A stretch of 15,988 nt of DNA from Desulfuromonadaceae bacterium (GTDB lineage: Bacteria; Desulfobacterota; Desulfuromonadia; Desulfuromonadales; Geopsychrobacteraceae), in the NCBI GenBank assembly GCA_016744555.1, contig JADGED010000021.1, positions 2,810 through 18,797 on the forward strand, written 5' to 3'. Numbering within the stretch: position 1 is the stretch's first letter; every line of letters begins with the position of its first letter. Below the pieces are notes generated by a model. That model did not search any database. It was not told the origin of the DNA and was given only the letters and a program-made list of their open reading frames with translations. The translations under genes and the position numbers were made by a program. Shown piece after piece: positions 1 through 6,739 of this stretch.

Positions 1-25
1 GACCTACATTGCTACCACTTAAAAA

Positions 26-202
26 CTATGCTGGTGTCCAATAGCAACGCTTTGGTGATACAATTTTTTCTTCTTTTTTAAGTTTCGCCATCGCCTTGTC
101 GACAGCTTTGCGCTCAAGACCACCAAGCTCAGTTATTTTGCCAGCATTTAGTGGTTCACCCTCTGCACGCATTACTTCTAAAACTTTTTCTTCTACATTC
201 AT
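26..202 (-). CDS. Small winged-helix DNA-binding protein, 58 aa
   Basis: A complete 58-codon frame runs from ATG (200-202) to TAG (26-28). An AGGGG ribosome site lies about 8 bases before the start. The protein begins MNVEEKVLEVM. A helix, a turn (EPLNAGKITEL), a second helix starting GLERKAVDKAM and a basic strand-like end SPKRCYWTPA make up the helix-turn-helix plus wing expected of a minimal winged-helix fold. Comparable stand-alone domains of about 60 residues, usually annotated as transcriptional regulators, are remembered from Desulfuromonadales-type genomes. The role is presumably DNA binding, but no target can be inferred. It is the last minus-strand gene in the window and probably has its own promoter, since 89 bases separate it from the gene upstream. 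Confidence in coding is high; confidence in function is moderate. Confidence 0.75.
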   Translation of the reverse strand: MNVEEKVLEVMRAEGEPLNAGKITELGGLERKAVDKAMAKLKKEEKIVSPKRCYWTPA

Positions 203-252
203 GGCAACACCCCTTTATAGGTTTCTATGTGGAAAGGATAGTTTACTAATTT

Positions 253-280
253 TTATTATCACAAACAATTAATTACACAA
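253..280 (-). promoter_or_regulatory. Possible promoter of the 58-aa winged-helix gene
   Basis: On the minus strand a TTGTGT hexamer (275-280) is separated by 16 bases from TAATAA (253-258), which overlaps a GATAAT. It lies about 50 bases upstream of the ATG, in the gap after the DUF1456 gene. The region is AT-rich, so chance matches are likely. Confidence 0.3.
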
Positions 281-291
281 CCTTAGCCAGA

Positions 292-756
292 CTATTCAAC
301 ATCACGATACTTGACCTGCATCCCCTTTAAAAAATATCGCAAAATTTGGTCATTACAAATCCGATAATGTTTATGATCTGGGCGGCGGAAAAAAGCACTA
401 AGTTCATGTTTACTTAACTCTGCCTCAGCCAACGCCATAATTTCTAGGATACCTTCGGCCTGCAAATTAAGGGCAATTTTTAACTTTCGAAAAATGATAT
501 TATTATTTATGCGTGTTTCAGGCTCTGGCTGTGCCCCCTCTTTTTTCCCACGCTTATCATTAATCAATCCGTTAAGAAAAATTGCCAGTTGTGAATCGTC
601 ACAATCTTTATAAGCTGGATCAGCATCTTTTTTTAGCCAATCACTAATTTGCTCTCTGCTAACTTGATGATCCGCAAGGGCAAACAAGGAGATCATTTTT
701 GAATCACTAAAGTCGAATATAAAACGCAAACGGCGTAATACGTCATTATTTGTCAC
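292..756 (-). CDS. DUF1456 family protein (YehS-like)
   Basis: The product is about 154 residues and closely resembles Escherichia coli YehS in length and motifs. It consists of two repeats of about 65 residues. Each opens with a run like NNDVLRRLRF or NNNIIFRKLK and ends near FLNGLI..KRG or RYFLKGM, with RINNN at the junction, PDHK in the second half and C.DQ.LRYFL near the end. The family is cytoplasmic and has no established function. The GTG at 754-756 is chosen because it sits 8 bases after a GGAG and gives the usual family start (V/M-T-N-N-D-V-L). A TTG at 772-774 would add six residues but lacks a ribosome site. The gene follows the DUF6172 gene by about 40 bases and may share its transcript. 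Confidence 0.88.
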   Translation of the reverse strand: MTNNDVLRRLRFIFDFSDSKMISLFALADHQVSREQISDWLKKDADPAYKDCDDSQLAIFLNGLINDKRGKKEGAQPEPETRINNNIIFRKLKIALNLQAEGILEIMALAEAELSKHELSAFFRRPDHKHYRICNDQILRYFLKGMQVKYRDVE

Positions 757-795
757 AGTATGTACTCCAATCAAAATTGGTAAAAATCATAAACG

Positions 796-1113
796 TCACT
801 CAGGCAAATCTATTTGAACATCGACTAACGGCTTTTTAGTCCGGTAGCCAGGCTTAACCATAACCTCCAAATAAAACGACTCCAATTGTTGCTCTTCAGC
901 CTGAGAGATATGTTTGTTAATTGCTGATAGATGGATGACTTCACTGCTTACTTCGTCAGCACCATATCGACAGTCAAAATCCCAATAATCGACGTCATCG
1001 GGGAGAGTTTTATTCCGCTCACGGCGAATATATTTTTTTACTTCATGTTTAATGGCTTCTACCAGCCTTGGAGTTTTGATTTTTGGGTGGGACATTTTAA
1101 AAGTTTTTTTCAC
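796..1113 (-). CDS. DUF6172 family protein, 105 aa
   Basis: This is a small soluble protein with no signal peptide or membrane segment. It starts KKTFKMSHPKIK, followed by a basic helix (EAIKHEVKKYIRRERNK), the aromatic motif YWDFDCRYG, and a C-terminal part with QQLESFYLEV and PGYRTKKP. The order and length match my recollection of DUF6172, a family of unknown function whose members share the KKTF start, the KYIKRER-like run and the WDF-C motif. The start codon is GTG (1111-1113), with AGGA seven bases upstream. The basic central helix might contact nucleic acid, but this is conjecture. It lies between the ABC transporter/LEA genes and the DUF1456 gene, with gaps of about 68 and 39 bases. 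Confidence 0.8.
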   Translation of the reverse strand: MKKTFKMSHPKIKTPRLVEAIKHEVKKYIRRERNKTLPDDVDYWDFDCRYGADEVSSEVIHLSAINKHISQAEEQQLESFYLEVMVKPGYRTKKPLVDVQIDLPE

Positions 1114-1181
1114 ACTTAATTCCTAACGGTGTAAGGGATAGTTCGCAATAAACAGCGGTTCAGAACTTATTTCGCTTATTA

Positions 1182-1637
1182 CTATTCTAGCAACGAAATT
1201 GTCCCCTCTTTATGTATTGGTATTTTCGGCATTAATCCACCAAAATCGAGTATTGCGTGCAGATTAAAGGTTAACCCTTTGCGTGGACGAGACATTAAAT
1301 CGGCAAATAAATTTATGCTACTGAACAAATCGGGTTGCACTTGTAGCACGATATCTCCCTCACCATAAGCCTTAATCACCGGCAATTGGTTACTAGCACC
1401 ATTAATGATCCGGTGCCCTTCCAATTCTACTTGATAGCTTACCCCTTCTAGCTTCAGATCGGTCCAATTGTGATTAACCACATGTAAGCCAATTTCAAAG
1501 GTGGGAACGAGCTCCTGCCCCGGTAACACTCGAAAGGTTGTAACGCTTACGGTTGGAGGTGCAATCGTCGTCATAAGTGGAGCACAACCAAGAACATGGG
1601 CTAACAATAACAGCACTATTATTATTTTATTTTTCAT
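1182..1637 (-). CDS. LEA type 2 family lipoprotein
   Basis: The product is 151 residues. A lipoprotein signal (MKNKIIIVLLLLAHVLGC) ends at a lipobox-like VLGC with the putative lipidated cysteine at residue 18. The mature part is beta-rich and has the LEA-2/WHy pattern: a statement of shared form (PTVSVTTFRVLPGQ, then FEIGLHVVN.N), a strand with L.LEGVSYQVELEG, and a late stretch LTFNLHAILDFGG. Bacterial LEA-2 lipoproteins sit on the periplasmic face of an envelope membrane and are linked to desiccation or stress tolerance in some cases; the role here is unknown. The gene starts 31 bases after the upstream permease gene stops, so it is probably the last gene of the transporter transcript. The lipobox has leucine at -2, which is acceptable but not ideal. 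Confidence 0.72.
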   Translation of the reverse strand: MKNKIIIVLLLLAHVLGCAPLMTTIAPPTVSVTTFRVLPGQELVPTFEIGLHVVNHNWTDLKLEGVSYQVELEGHRIINGASNQLPVIKAYGEGDIVLQVQPDLFSSINLFADLMSRPRKGLTFNLHAILDFGGLMPKIPIHKEGTISLLE

Positions 1638-1668
1638 AACAGAATCTCTACGCCAATAATTAAGCGCC

Positions 1669-2553
1669 CTATGCTTTTGCTTTGCTTAAGTGTAATTCAA
1701 GCCGTCCAAACAGCCAAGAACAGCCATAAGTCAAAATAAAATATAGTGCGGTAATGGTAATCCAAACCTCAAAGGTTAAATAAGTTGAAGCCATCAACTC
1801 CATACCCTGAAAAGTTAGTTCTTGAATCGAAATAACCGATACAATGGCAGAATCTTTGATGGTCGAGATTGTTTGTCCCGCTAAAGGTGGAATCATTCGT
1901 TGTAGCGCCTGCGGCAATACAACGTTACGCATAACCTGCCAAGGCCTTAACCCTAAAGCCTTGGCGGCTTCCCACTGACCAGTTTCAACATTATCGATTC
2001 CGGCACGGACAATCTCACCGATATAGGCCCCTTCAAACAAGGCTAAAGTTATTACCGCTGCAACAAACGCTTCCAATTGTTCTGCTGGAGCTACCAATAA
2101 ATGGACTATCGGTTGCAACCAACTAGGTGCAGCATCAAGCCCATCACCAAGGTGAAAGTAGGGGAGAATTTGGTCACCGACAAAAAAGTAAAAGATAAAA
2201 ATCAAAACCAGTGGCGGCAAATTGCGTAACAGGTTTACGTAAATACTGCCTACCCATCGATTAAACAATTGGTTACTGGTACGCAGCAAACCAACCGCAA
2301 GACCCAGTGGCAAAGCGAGGAGAATACTCCAAATACTGAGCCGAATCGTGGTCATCAATCCTAGCAATAAAGAATTTAACACCCAGCCATCAACTGGATC
2401 TTTGCGCATTAAATATTGCGGGATGACTTGCCAATTCCAGCGATATTCGAGCCCAGTGTGAATTCGATAGCCAATATAAACGGCAGCACCAACTAACAGG
2501 AGCAGCAAAATGGTATCAAAATATCCCCAGTGTGATTTTCTCTGTGACAACAA
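1669..2553 (-). CDS. Polar amino acid ABC transporter permease (second subunit)
   Basis: An inner-membrane permease of the His/Glu/Gln/Arg/opine class, 294 residues. Residues 13-30 form a first membrane helix, followed by a periplasmic YRWNWQVIPQYL stretch typical of GltK/AapM-like subunits, then several further helices. The cytoplasmic EAA loop (WEAAKALGLRPWQVMRNVVLPQ, about 194-215), which docks the ATPase, is intact, as is the IPPLAGQTISTIKDSAIVS segment. The loop at 126-160 (GDQILPYFHLGDGLDAAPSW and beyond) is longer than in the partner permease. Start: TTG at 2551-2553, eight bases after GAGGG; a second TTG follows directly. It is 18 bases downstream of the binding-protein gene. The substrate cannot be deduced. 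Confidence 0.9.
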   Translation of the reverse strand: MLSQRKSHWGYFDTILLLLLVGAAVYIGYRIHTGLEYRWNWQVIPQYLMRKDPVDGWVLNSLLLGLMTTIRLSIWSILLALPLGLAVGLLRTSNQLFNRWVGSIYVNLLRNLPPLVLIFIFYFFVGDQILPYFHLGDGLDAAPSWLQPIVHLLVAPAEQLEAFVAAVITLALFEGAYIGEIVRAGIDNVETGQWEAAKALGLRPWQVMRNVVLPQALQRMIPPLAGQTISTIKDSAIVSVISIQELTFQGMELMASTYLTFEVWITITALYFILTYGCSWLFGRLELHLSKAKA

Positions 2554-2571
2554 CAGTTTTACCCTCGCAAC

Positions 2572-3396
2572 CTATTGGACCTGAGATTCCCAATCCTTGG
2601 TTGTAAACCAATAAGCGTGACGTTCCTGCAACCATCCAGCGCTATTTTTTTCGGCAATCCACTTATTGAGGAATTTCAAAAAACCGGCATCGCCTTTGCG
2701 AACAGCAAAACCAATTGGTTCTTTAGTGAAAGTTTGCCCCGCTAAAGGGAGATACAATTTGCTTGCATAGTCTACTACTCTAAACTCTGGAAATGGCTGT
2801 GAAGCAACCATCGCCATAGCACGATTATTTAAAACTTCCTGTAACGCCTGCCCTTCGTCATCAAACAAACGCAGTTTAGCTTTAGGTAAATACTCTTTTG
2901 CCGCGGTAGCAGCGGTTGTCCCTATTCTTGCGACAATAGTAACCTTTGGGTCATTAAAAGCATCAAGAGTAACCCTTTTGCCTGCTAACTTGCTATTAGC
3001 GACAATAGACATGCCAGAAAATTCATATGGATCACTAAAATCAACTTTAAGTTGTCGAGCTGGTGTAATCCCCATACCACCAATTATAATATCAAATTTT
3101 CCAGTCAACAATGCGGGGATAATACCTGACCATTTGGTCGGAATAAAAACTGCTTCAACGCCCATATCTGCTGCTAACTGCTTAGCTACCTCAATTTCGT
3201 AACCAGTATAACCGCCAGTTTTATCTTTCATTGCCCAAGGGACAAATGTTGAAAATCCAATTCGTAGCTTGTTCTTTGCAATAATTTGTTCCGGCACTCC
3301 AGCTTTGACTAAATCCTGCCGTGCATCACCTGCCCATAGAGGAACAACAAACATGGCTAGCAACAATAACACCAGTAAACTAATTCTTAGTTTCAT
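2572..3396 (-). CDS. Periplasmic amino-acid-type substrate-binding protein (SBP_bac_3 family)
   Basis: The product is 274 residues with a Sec signal peptide (residues 1-22, cleavage likely after LWA). The mature protein follows the family-3 solute-binding pattern: LRIGFSTFVPWAM near the start, GYEIEVAKQLAADMG, KWSGIIPALLTGKFDIIIGGMGITPARQ with Arg114 where the alpha-carboxylate-binding arginine normally lies, FSDPYEFSG, then IGTTAATAAKEYLP and the C-terminal GFAVRKGD and WIAEKNSAGWLQERHAYWF. The lobe-2 motif usually reading like VxDxP, whose aspartate contacts the ligand amino group, here reads VASQP, with Ser199 in its place. The protein delivers ligand to the two flanking permeases. ATG at 3394-3396 has an AAGGAG six bases upstream, the best ribosome site of this operon. 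Confidence 0.92.
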   Translation of the reverse strand: MKLRISLLVLLLLAMFVVPLWAGDARQDLVKAGVPEQIIAKNKLRIGFSTFVPWAMKDKTGGYTGYEIEVAKQLAADMGVEAVFIPTKWSGIIPALLTGKFDIIIGGMGITPARQLKVDFSDPYEFSGMSIVANSKLAGKRVTLDAFNDPKVTIVARIGTTAATAAKEYLPKAKLRLFDDEGQALQEVLNNRAMAMVASQPFPEFRVVDYASKLYLPLAGQTFTKEPIGFAVRKGDAGFLKFLNKWIAEKNSAGWLQERHAYWFTTKDWESQVQ

Positions 3397-3423
3397 AATC
3401 TTCTCCTTAATAAGTCAAATATT

Positions 3424-4227
3424 TCATATTGTATAAGCGGAAAAACGATAATTTAGATATTTCACCAAAGCTCCCAAAAACATAGTCACTAACAAATAAA
3501 TTGCCGCCACCACGAACCAAACTTCAAACGACAAGAAGGTTTCGGCAATAATTTGCTGCCCCTGCATGGTCAAGTCATAGATAGCAATGGTAGATACCAA
3601 AGCCGAATCTTTAACCAGGGAAATACCCTGACTAGTCAACGGTGGGATCATTTGCCGCAATGCCTGCGGCAGAACAATGTGACGATAATTTTGGCCATTG
3701 GTCATCCCTAAAGCAGATGCTGCTTCCCACTGCCCTGCGGGTATCGCCAAAATTCCTGCACGAATAATTTCAGATGCATACGCCCCCTCAAACAAGCTTA
3801 ACGCCAAAACTGCAGCGGCAAAGCGACCGAGGTCGAAGATGGGGGCAAAAACGAAATAGATAATAAAAATCTGAATTAGCAGTGGGGTATTGCGGATCAC
3901 TTCAAGGTATACCCAAGCAATACCACGGGCCATGGGGCTACTTGAAAGCCGCATCAAGGCGGAAACTAAACCTATCGCCAGACAAAGAAACAAACTAACT
4001 ACAGTTATTTGTAGCGTTACCCCAAGCCCCTGCAACAGTGGACCAAACTCCCAACCGGTATCCGTACTCTGCAGTAAATATGGCCAAACCCGCTGCCATT
4101 GCCAATTGTAACCAAGATTCTCAGCCCCTTGCCTCAAGCCCAAACAGAATCCGACCAGCAGCAGTAAAAACGCACCTATTTGGAGGATATTTGTCGGTCT
4201 TAAATAGTTTAAGTTGAAGCGTGAGAT
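3424..4227 (-). CDS. Polar amino acid ABC transporter permease (first subunit), apparent ATC start
   Basis: An inner-membrane permease paired with the one at 1669-2553. From the first standard codon (TTG, 4141-4143) the product is 239 residues and begins GLRQGAENLGYNWQWQRVWPYL, which removes the first membrane helix. Reading upstream in frame to the nth stop restores a hydrophobic helix (ILQIGAFLLLLVGFC) but gives no ATG, GTG or TTG. An ATC (4225-4227) lies nine bases after GGAG, giving 267 residues, the usual family length. The EAA loop (WEAASALGMTNGQNYRHIVLPQ) and the IPPLTSQGISLVKDSALVS segment are intact, so the gene looks functional. CTG codons at 4156-4164 are poorer alternatives. The gene lies 30 bases after nth and 27 bases before the binding-protein gene. 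Confidence 0.85.
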   Translation of the reverse strand: MSRFNLNYLRPTNILQIGAFLLLLVGFCLGLRQGAENLGYNWQWQRVWPYLLQSTDTGWEFGPLLQGLGVTLQITVVSLFLCLAIGLVSALMRLSSSPMARGIAWVYLEVIRNTPLLIQIFIIYFVFAPIFDLGRFAAAVLALSLFEGAYASEIIRAGILAIPAGQWEAASALGMTNGQNYRHIVLPQALRQMIPPLTSQGISLVKDSALVSTIAIYDLTMQGQQIIAETFLSFEVWFVVAAIYLLVTMFLGALVKYLNYRFSAYTI

Positions 4228-4257
4228 AACTAAAGTCTCCTGACTTAATGACTTAAA

Positions 4258-4935
4258 TCATGCCTTGTTGGCGATAAATGGCTTTTTGCGATTGGGATAG
4301 GTCGTCCGGCAGATTTCACATTTAGTCCCGTCACACCCTCTGGCACTGCAGTGTTCACGGCCATAGGTAATAATTTGCAGATGCAACTTCTCCCAGGCTT
4401 CACTCGGCCAGAGTTTTTTGCAATCCACTTCAGTCTGCACCACATTTTTACCTTTTGTCAGCCCCCAACGCTGGGCTAAGCGGTGGATATGGGTATCTAC
4501 TGGGAAAGCCGGGATTTTAAATGCATGGATCATAACCACACTAGCAGTTTTGTGCCCTACACCGGGGAGCTCTTCCAATTGTTCAAAGGTGCGTGGCACT
4601 ACACCATTATACTTTTCCAGCAACATTTCAGACAAGCGCTTAATATTTTTCGCTTTACTATTGGCTAGGCCACAGGTCGCAACACACTCTTTGATCTCCG
4701 CCACCGACAGCTTCGCCATCGCTTCTGGATTATCTGCTTTAGCAAACAGCGCCGGAGTAACGATATTGACCCGCACATCAGTACACTGAGCCGACAGCAA
4801 CACTGCGATCAAAAGGGTGTAAGCATCGGTATGATCCAGTGGAATCGGAATCGTTGGATAGAGTTCATCAAGCTTTTTAGCGATGTACTCTGCCCGTTGT
4901 TTTTTGCTTCGCATAGTCTCAACCCGTGCTGTCAC
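4258..4935 (-). CDS. nth: Endonuclease III (DNA glycosylase/AP lyase)
   Basis: A base-excision repair enzyme that removes oxidised pyrimidines and nicks abasic sites, 225 residues. The core contains LLIAVLLSAQCTD (41-53), the helix-hairpin-helix LPGVGHKTA with catalytic Lys129, and VDTHIHRLAQRWGL with catalytic Asp147, all as in the family. The C-terminal cysteines (196, 201, 206, 209) are spaced C-X4-C-X4-C-X2-C, unlike the usual C-X6-C-X2-C-X5-C of the [4Fe-4S] loop, and the last canonical position is occupied by TTYPN. GTG at 4933-4935 is three bases after the DUF445 stop. An ATG seven codons later (4912-4914) is also plausible, since a GAG precedes it and family starts are variable. The gene is probably translated from the DUF445 transcript. 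Confidence 0.95.
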   Translation of the reverse strand: MTARVETMRSKKQRAEYIAKKLDELYPTIPIPLDHTDAYTLLIAVLLSAQCTDVRVNIVTPALFAKADNPEAMAKLSVAEIKECVATCGLANSKAKNIKRLSEMLLEKYNGVVPRTFEQLEELPGVGHKTASVVMIHAFKIPAFPVDTHIHRLAQRWGLTKGKNVVQTEVDCKKLWPSEAWEKLHLQIITYGREHCSARGCDGTKCEICRTTYPNRKKPFIANKA

Positions 4936-4938
4936 TTT

Positions 4939-6531
4939 TTACATCAATTTAAACGCCAGGATATTAACAAAACCAATCAAAAAGCCTAGCAGTGCACCGA
5001 ACAGATTTATGTACTTAAACTGCTCCCGCATTACCCCCATCAATAAGTCTTCAACTTGAAGTAAATCGAGGCTATTAACTTTTTCTTCCACCATACGACG
5101 AACATTGAGGGTTTCGACCAAACGGGGAGCCTCTTTTTTCAACATACCTTCGATTAACTGACAACTACCATTTTCAAGTTCTTGACGTAGGTCGCCGGGT
5201 AAACGGGCTGACAACAACCCTAACGGCTTCTGGGCGAGCCAGTGGTTAGTTTGTTCAACCAGAACTGTCTCTAGTGCCGTCCGCGCTTGGGGAGAACGGA
5301 TTGCTTCTAGCAGTTTGTCGGCTACACGTTCACGACTACGCTCCAAGCCATTTTCGGGCAATACCCTAGCAAGCAAATCGGCAAAGGGGCGGTCTTTGAT
5401 ACGATCAACAGCGCTTTCGGTCAAAATAAGGGCAGTATCGATGGTTTTGCGGCATTGTACGGTAGTAACCACCTGATCCTTGATAAAACCTCGTACCCCT
5501 TCTACTGTCTCGTAAGGCATTTTTTCGACATAACTGGCAAGAGAACGATCCAACAAACCATCGACCCGTTCACGCAATAGCGCCGCCAACTGCTGTTGAG
5601 TTTTTTCATCTTTCAACCAGTCGGCAATTTCATCGCCAGCTTTATCGAGAAACTCAGGGATTTTATCGTAAATTTTATTCAGATCCATGAACCCACTAAG
5701 GAGGCCAGCAAGGCCGCCGAGGGAATCGAGGAATGAATCTATCGCCTGCTTACCCTTCTTTACCATCCGTGCCCTAAAGGTTGGATCGTAAAGCATGCCA
5801 CCAAATTTTTCGGCCAACGGTGGCAACTCTTTTTCCAGTTGCGACAAGAGCAATTCAACTAGATCAGCGGGGAGAAGTTCACGCAGGGGTTGATCGGTTG
5901 CCAACAGTTTGGCGGTTTTACGATCGACAAAATCACCAACCATCCATGCAGTTTTTGGCGATTGGAAAAAAGAGCTGTACCTTGCATCTAAATGTTTCTG
6001 GGCGGCACAATAGTTTTCGGGGTTCAAAAAACTAGCGAGGTCACGAGCTAAGAATTGCTCAGATTGTTGTTGCAGATAACCACGCAGTTTCTGTTCAAAC
6101 TCTTCACTTTCAAGGTAATCGAAAATCAATTTGACTATTTTAGCCCGAAACAAGCCAACTACGTCATAAAAGCGCGGTCGAAAATGGCTGGGAACTAACG
6201 ATTCCAACGACCCAAGCTGCCGATCTAAAATGGAACCGAGCTTATCGGTAACGGTTAAACGCAATTCTCGTTGAATCGAATCTTTGGCAAAAGCGCGACC
6301 AACATCATCGGCAGTCAATAAGTGATCACCAACCATCTCCCCCATTCTAACTGCTAACTCGCCTCGCTTAGCAGGGATAATTCCAGGTGTCAATGGCACC
6401 CGCAAACCGAGAAAATGCCAAGCATTTAAGGGGCGGAATAACATCCGAATAGCGATATAGTTGGTGACATAACCGATTAAACCACCGAGTAGTGGTGGTA
6501 TGATGTAGGGGAGATATTGTTGGTATTCCAT
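4939..6531 (-). CDS. DUF445 family membrane-anchored protein
   Basis: The product is 530 residues. The N-terminus holds the family hallmark: a hydrophobic segment (about 7-30, with GGLIGYVTNYIAIRMLF) followed by RPLNAWHFLGLRVPLTPGIIP and the acidic/basic helix AKRGELAVRMGEMVGDHLL. A long, charged, mainly helical middle follows, with repeated amphipathic stretches. A second hydrophobic segment ends the protein (FKYINLFGALLGFLIGFVNI). The termini are therefore membrane-embedded and the centre is soluble. The family is widespread and of unknown function; some relatives are annotated as YheB-like. ATG at 6529-6531 has an AGG seven bases upstream. It appears to head the transcript carrying nth and the ABC transporter genes, and it follows the repeat-bearing gap after the nucleotidyltransferase gene. 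Confidence 0.9.
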   Translation of the reverse strand: MEYQQYLPYIIPPLLGGLIGYVTNYIAIRMLFRPLNAWHFLGLRVPLTPGIIPAKRGELAVRMGEMVGDHLLTADDVGRAFAKDSIQRELRLTVTDKLGSILDRQLGSLESLVPSHFRPRFYDVVGLFRAKIVKLIFDYLESEEFEQKLRGYLQQQSEQFLARDLASFLNPENYCAAQKHLDARYSSFFQSPKTAWMVGDFVDRKTAKLLATDQPLRELLPADLVELLLSQLEKELPPLAEKFGGMLYDPTFRARMVKKGKQAIDSFLDSLGGLAGLLSGFMDLNKIYDKIPEFLDKAGDEIADWLKDEKTQQQLAALLRERVDGLLDRSLASYVEKMPYETVEGVRGFIKDQVVTTVQCRKTIDTALILTESAVDRIKDRPFADLLARVLPENGLERSRERVADKLLEAIRSPQARTALETVLVEQTNHWLAQKPLGLLSARLPGDLRQELENGSCQLIEGMLKKEAPRLVETLNVRRMVEEKVNSLDLLQVEDLLMGVMREQFKYINLFGALLGFLIGFVNILAFKLM

Positions 6532-6560
6532 GTTTTTACCTGACTACTTTTTAAGATCAA

Positions 6561-6728
6561 AAGCTTCCCACAGAGAACACAGAAAGCACTGAGAAAGGCA
6601 AATGCTTAAGACCATTAGGCACCAACACCAATAGAGGCGAAATCTTTTTTTAGGTTTTAAAGCCCAAAGCCCAGGTTGGTGTTAATGCCTTTCTCTGTAC
6701 CCTCTGTGATCTCTGTGGTAAACAGCTT
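6561..6728. repeat. Imperfect inverted repeat of 9-base CACAGAGNN units
   Basis: The gap between the nucleotidyltransferase and DUF445 genes (6532-6739) is almost filled by this element. The left arm starts AAGCTT (6561), then three 9-base units (CACAGAGAA, CACAGAAAG, CACTGAGAA) and AGGCA. The right arm, read on the minus strand from 6728, starts AAGCTG, then CACAGAGAT, CACAGAGGG, TACAGAGAA and AGGCA. The arms continue into CCAACACC (left) and TTAACACCAACC (right), with a duplicated AGGCA in the left arm. The centre is about 44 bases. RNA from either strand could form a long hairpin. Related CAGAG-rich repeats are remembered between genes in many environmental bacteria. No reading frame is seen inside. 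Confidence 0.75.
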
Positions 6729-6739
6729 ATATTTTTATT

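Noticed and set aside
757..780. Five-base stem CCAAT/ATTGG around a four-base loop next to the DUF1456 ribosome site.
   Set aside because: The stem is too short and AT-rich to be convincing as a translation switch.
4418..4789. Open frame on the plus strand across the nth gene.
   Set aside because: It is antisense to a clearly recognised enzyme, has no ribosome site, and its product shows no domain. The same applies to plus-strand frames near 8177-8524 and 12840-13226.
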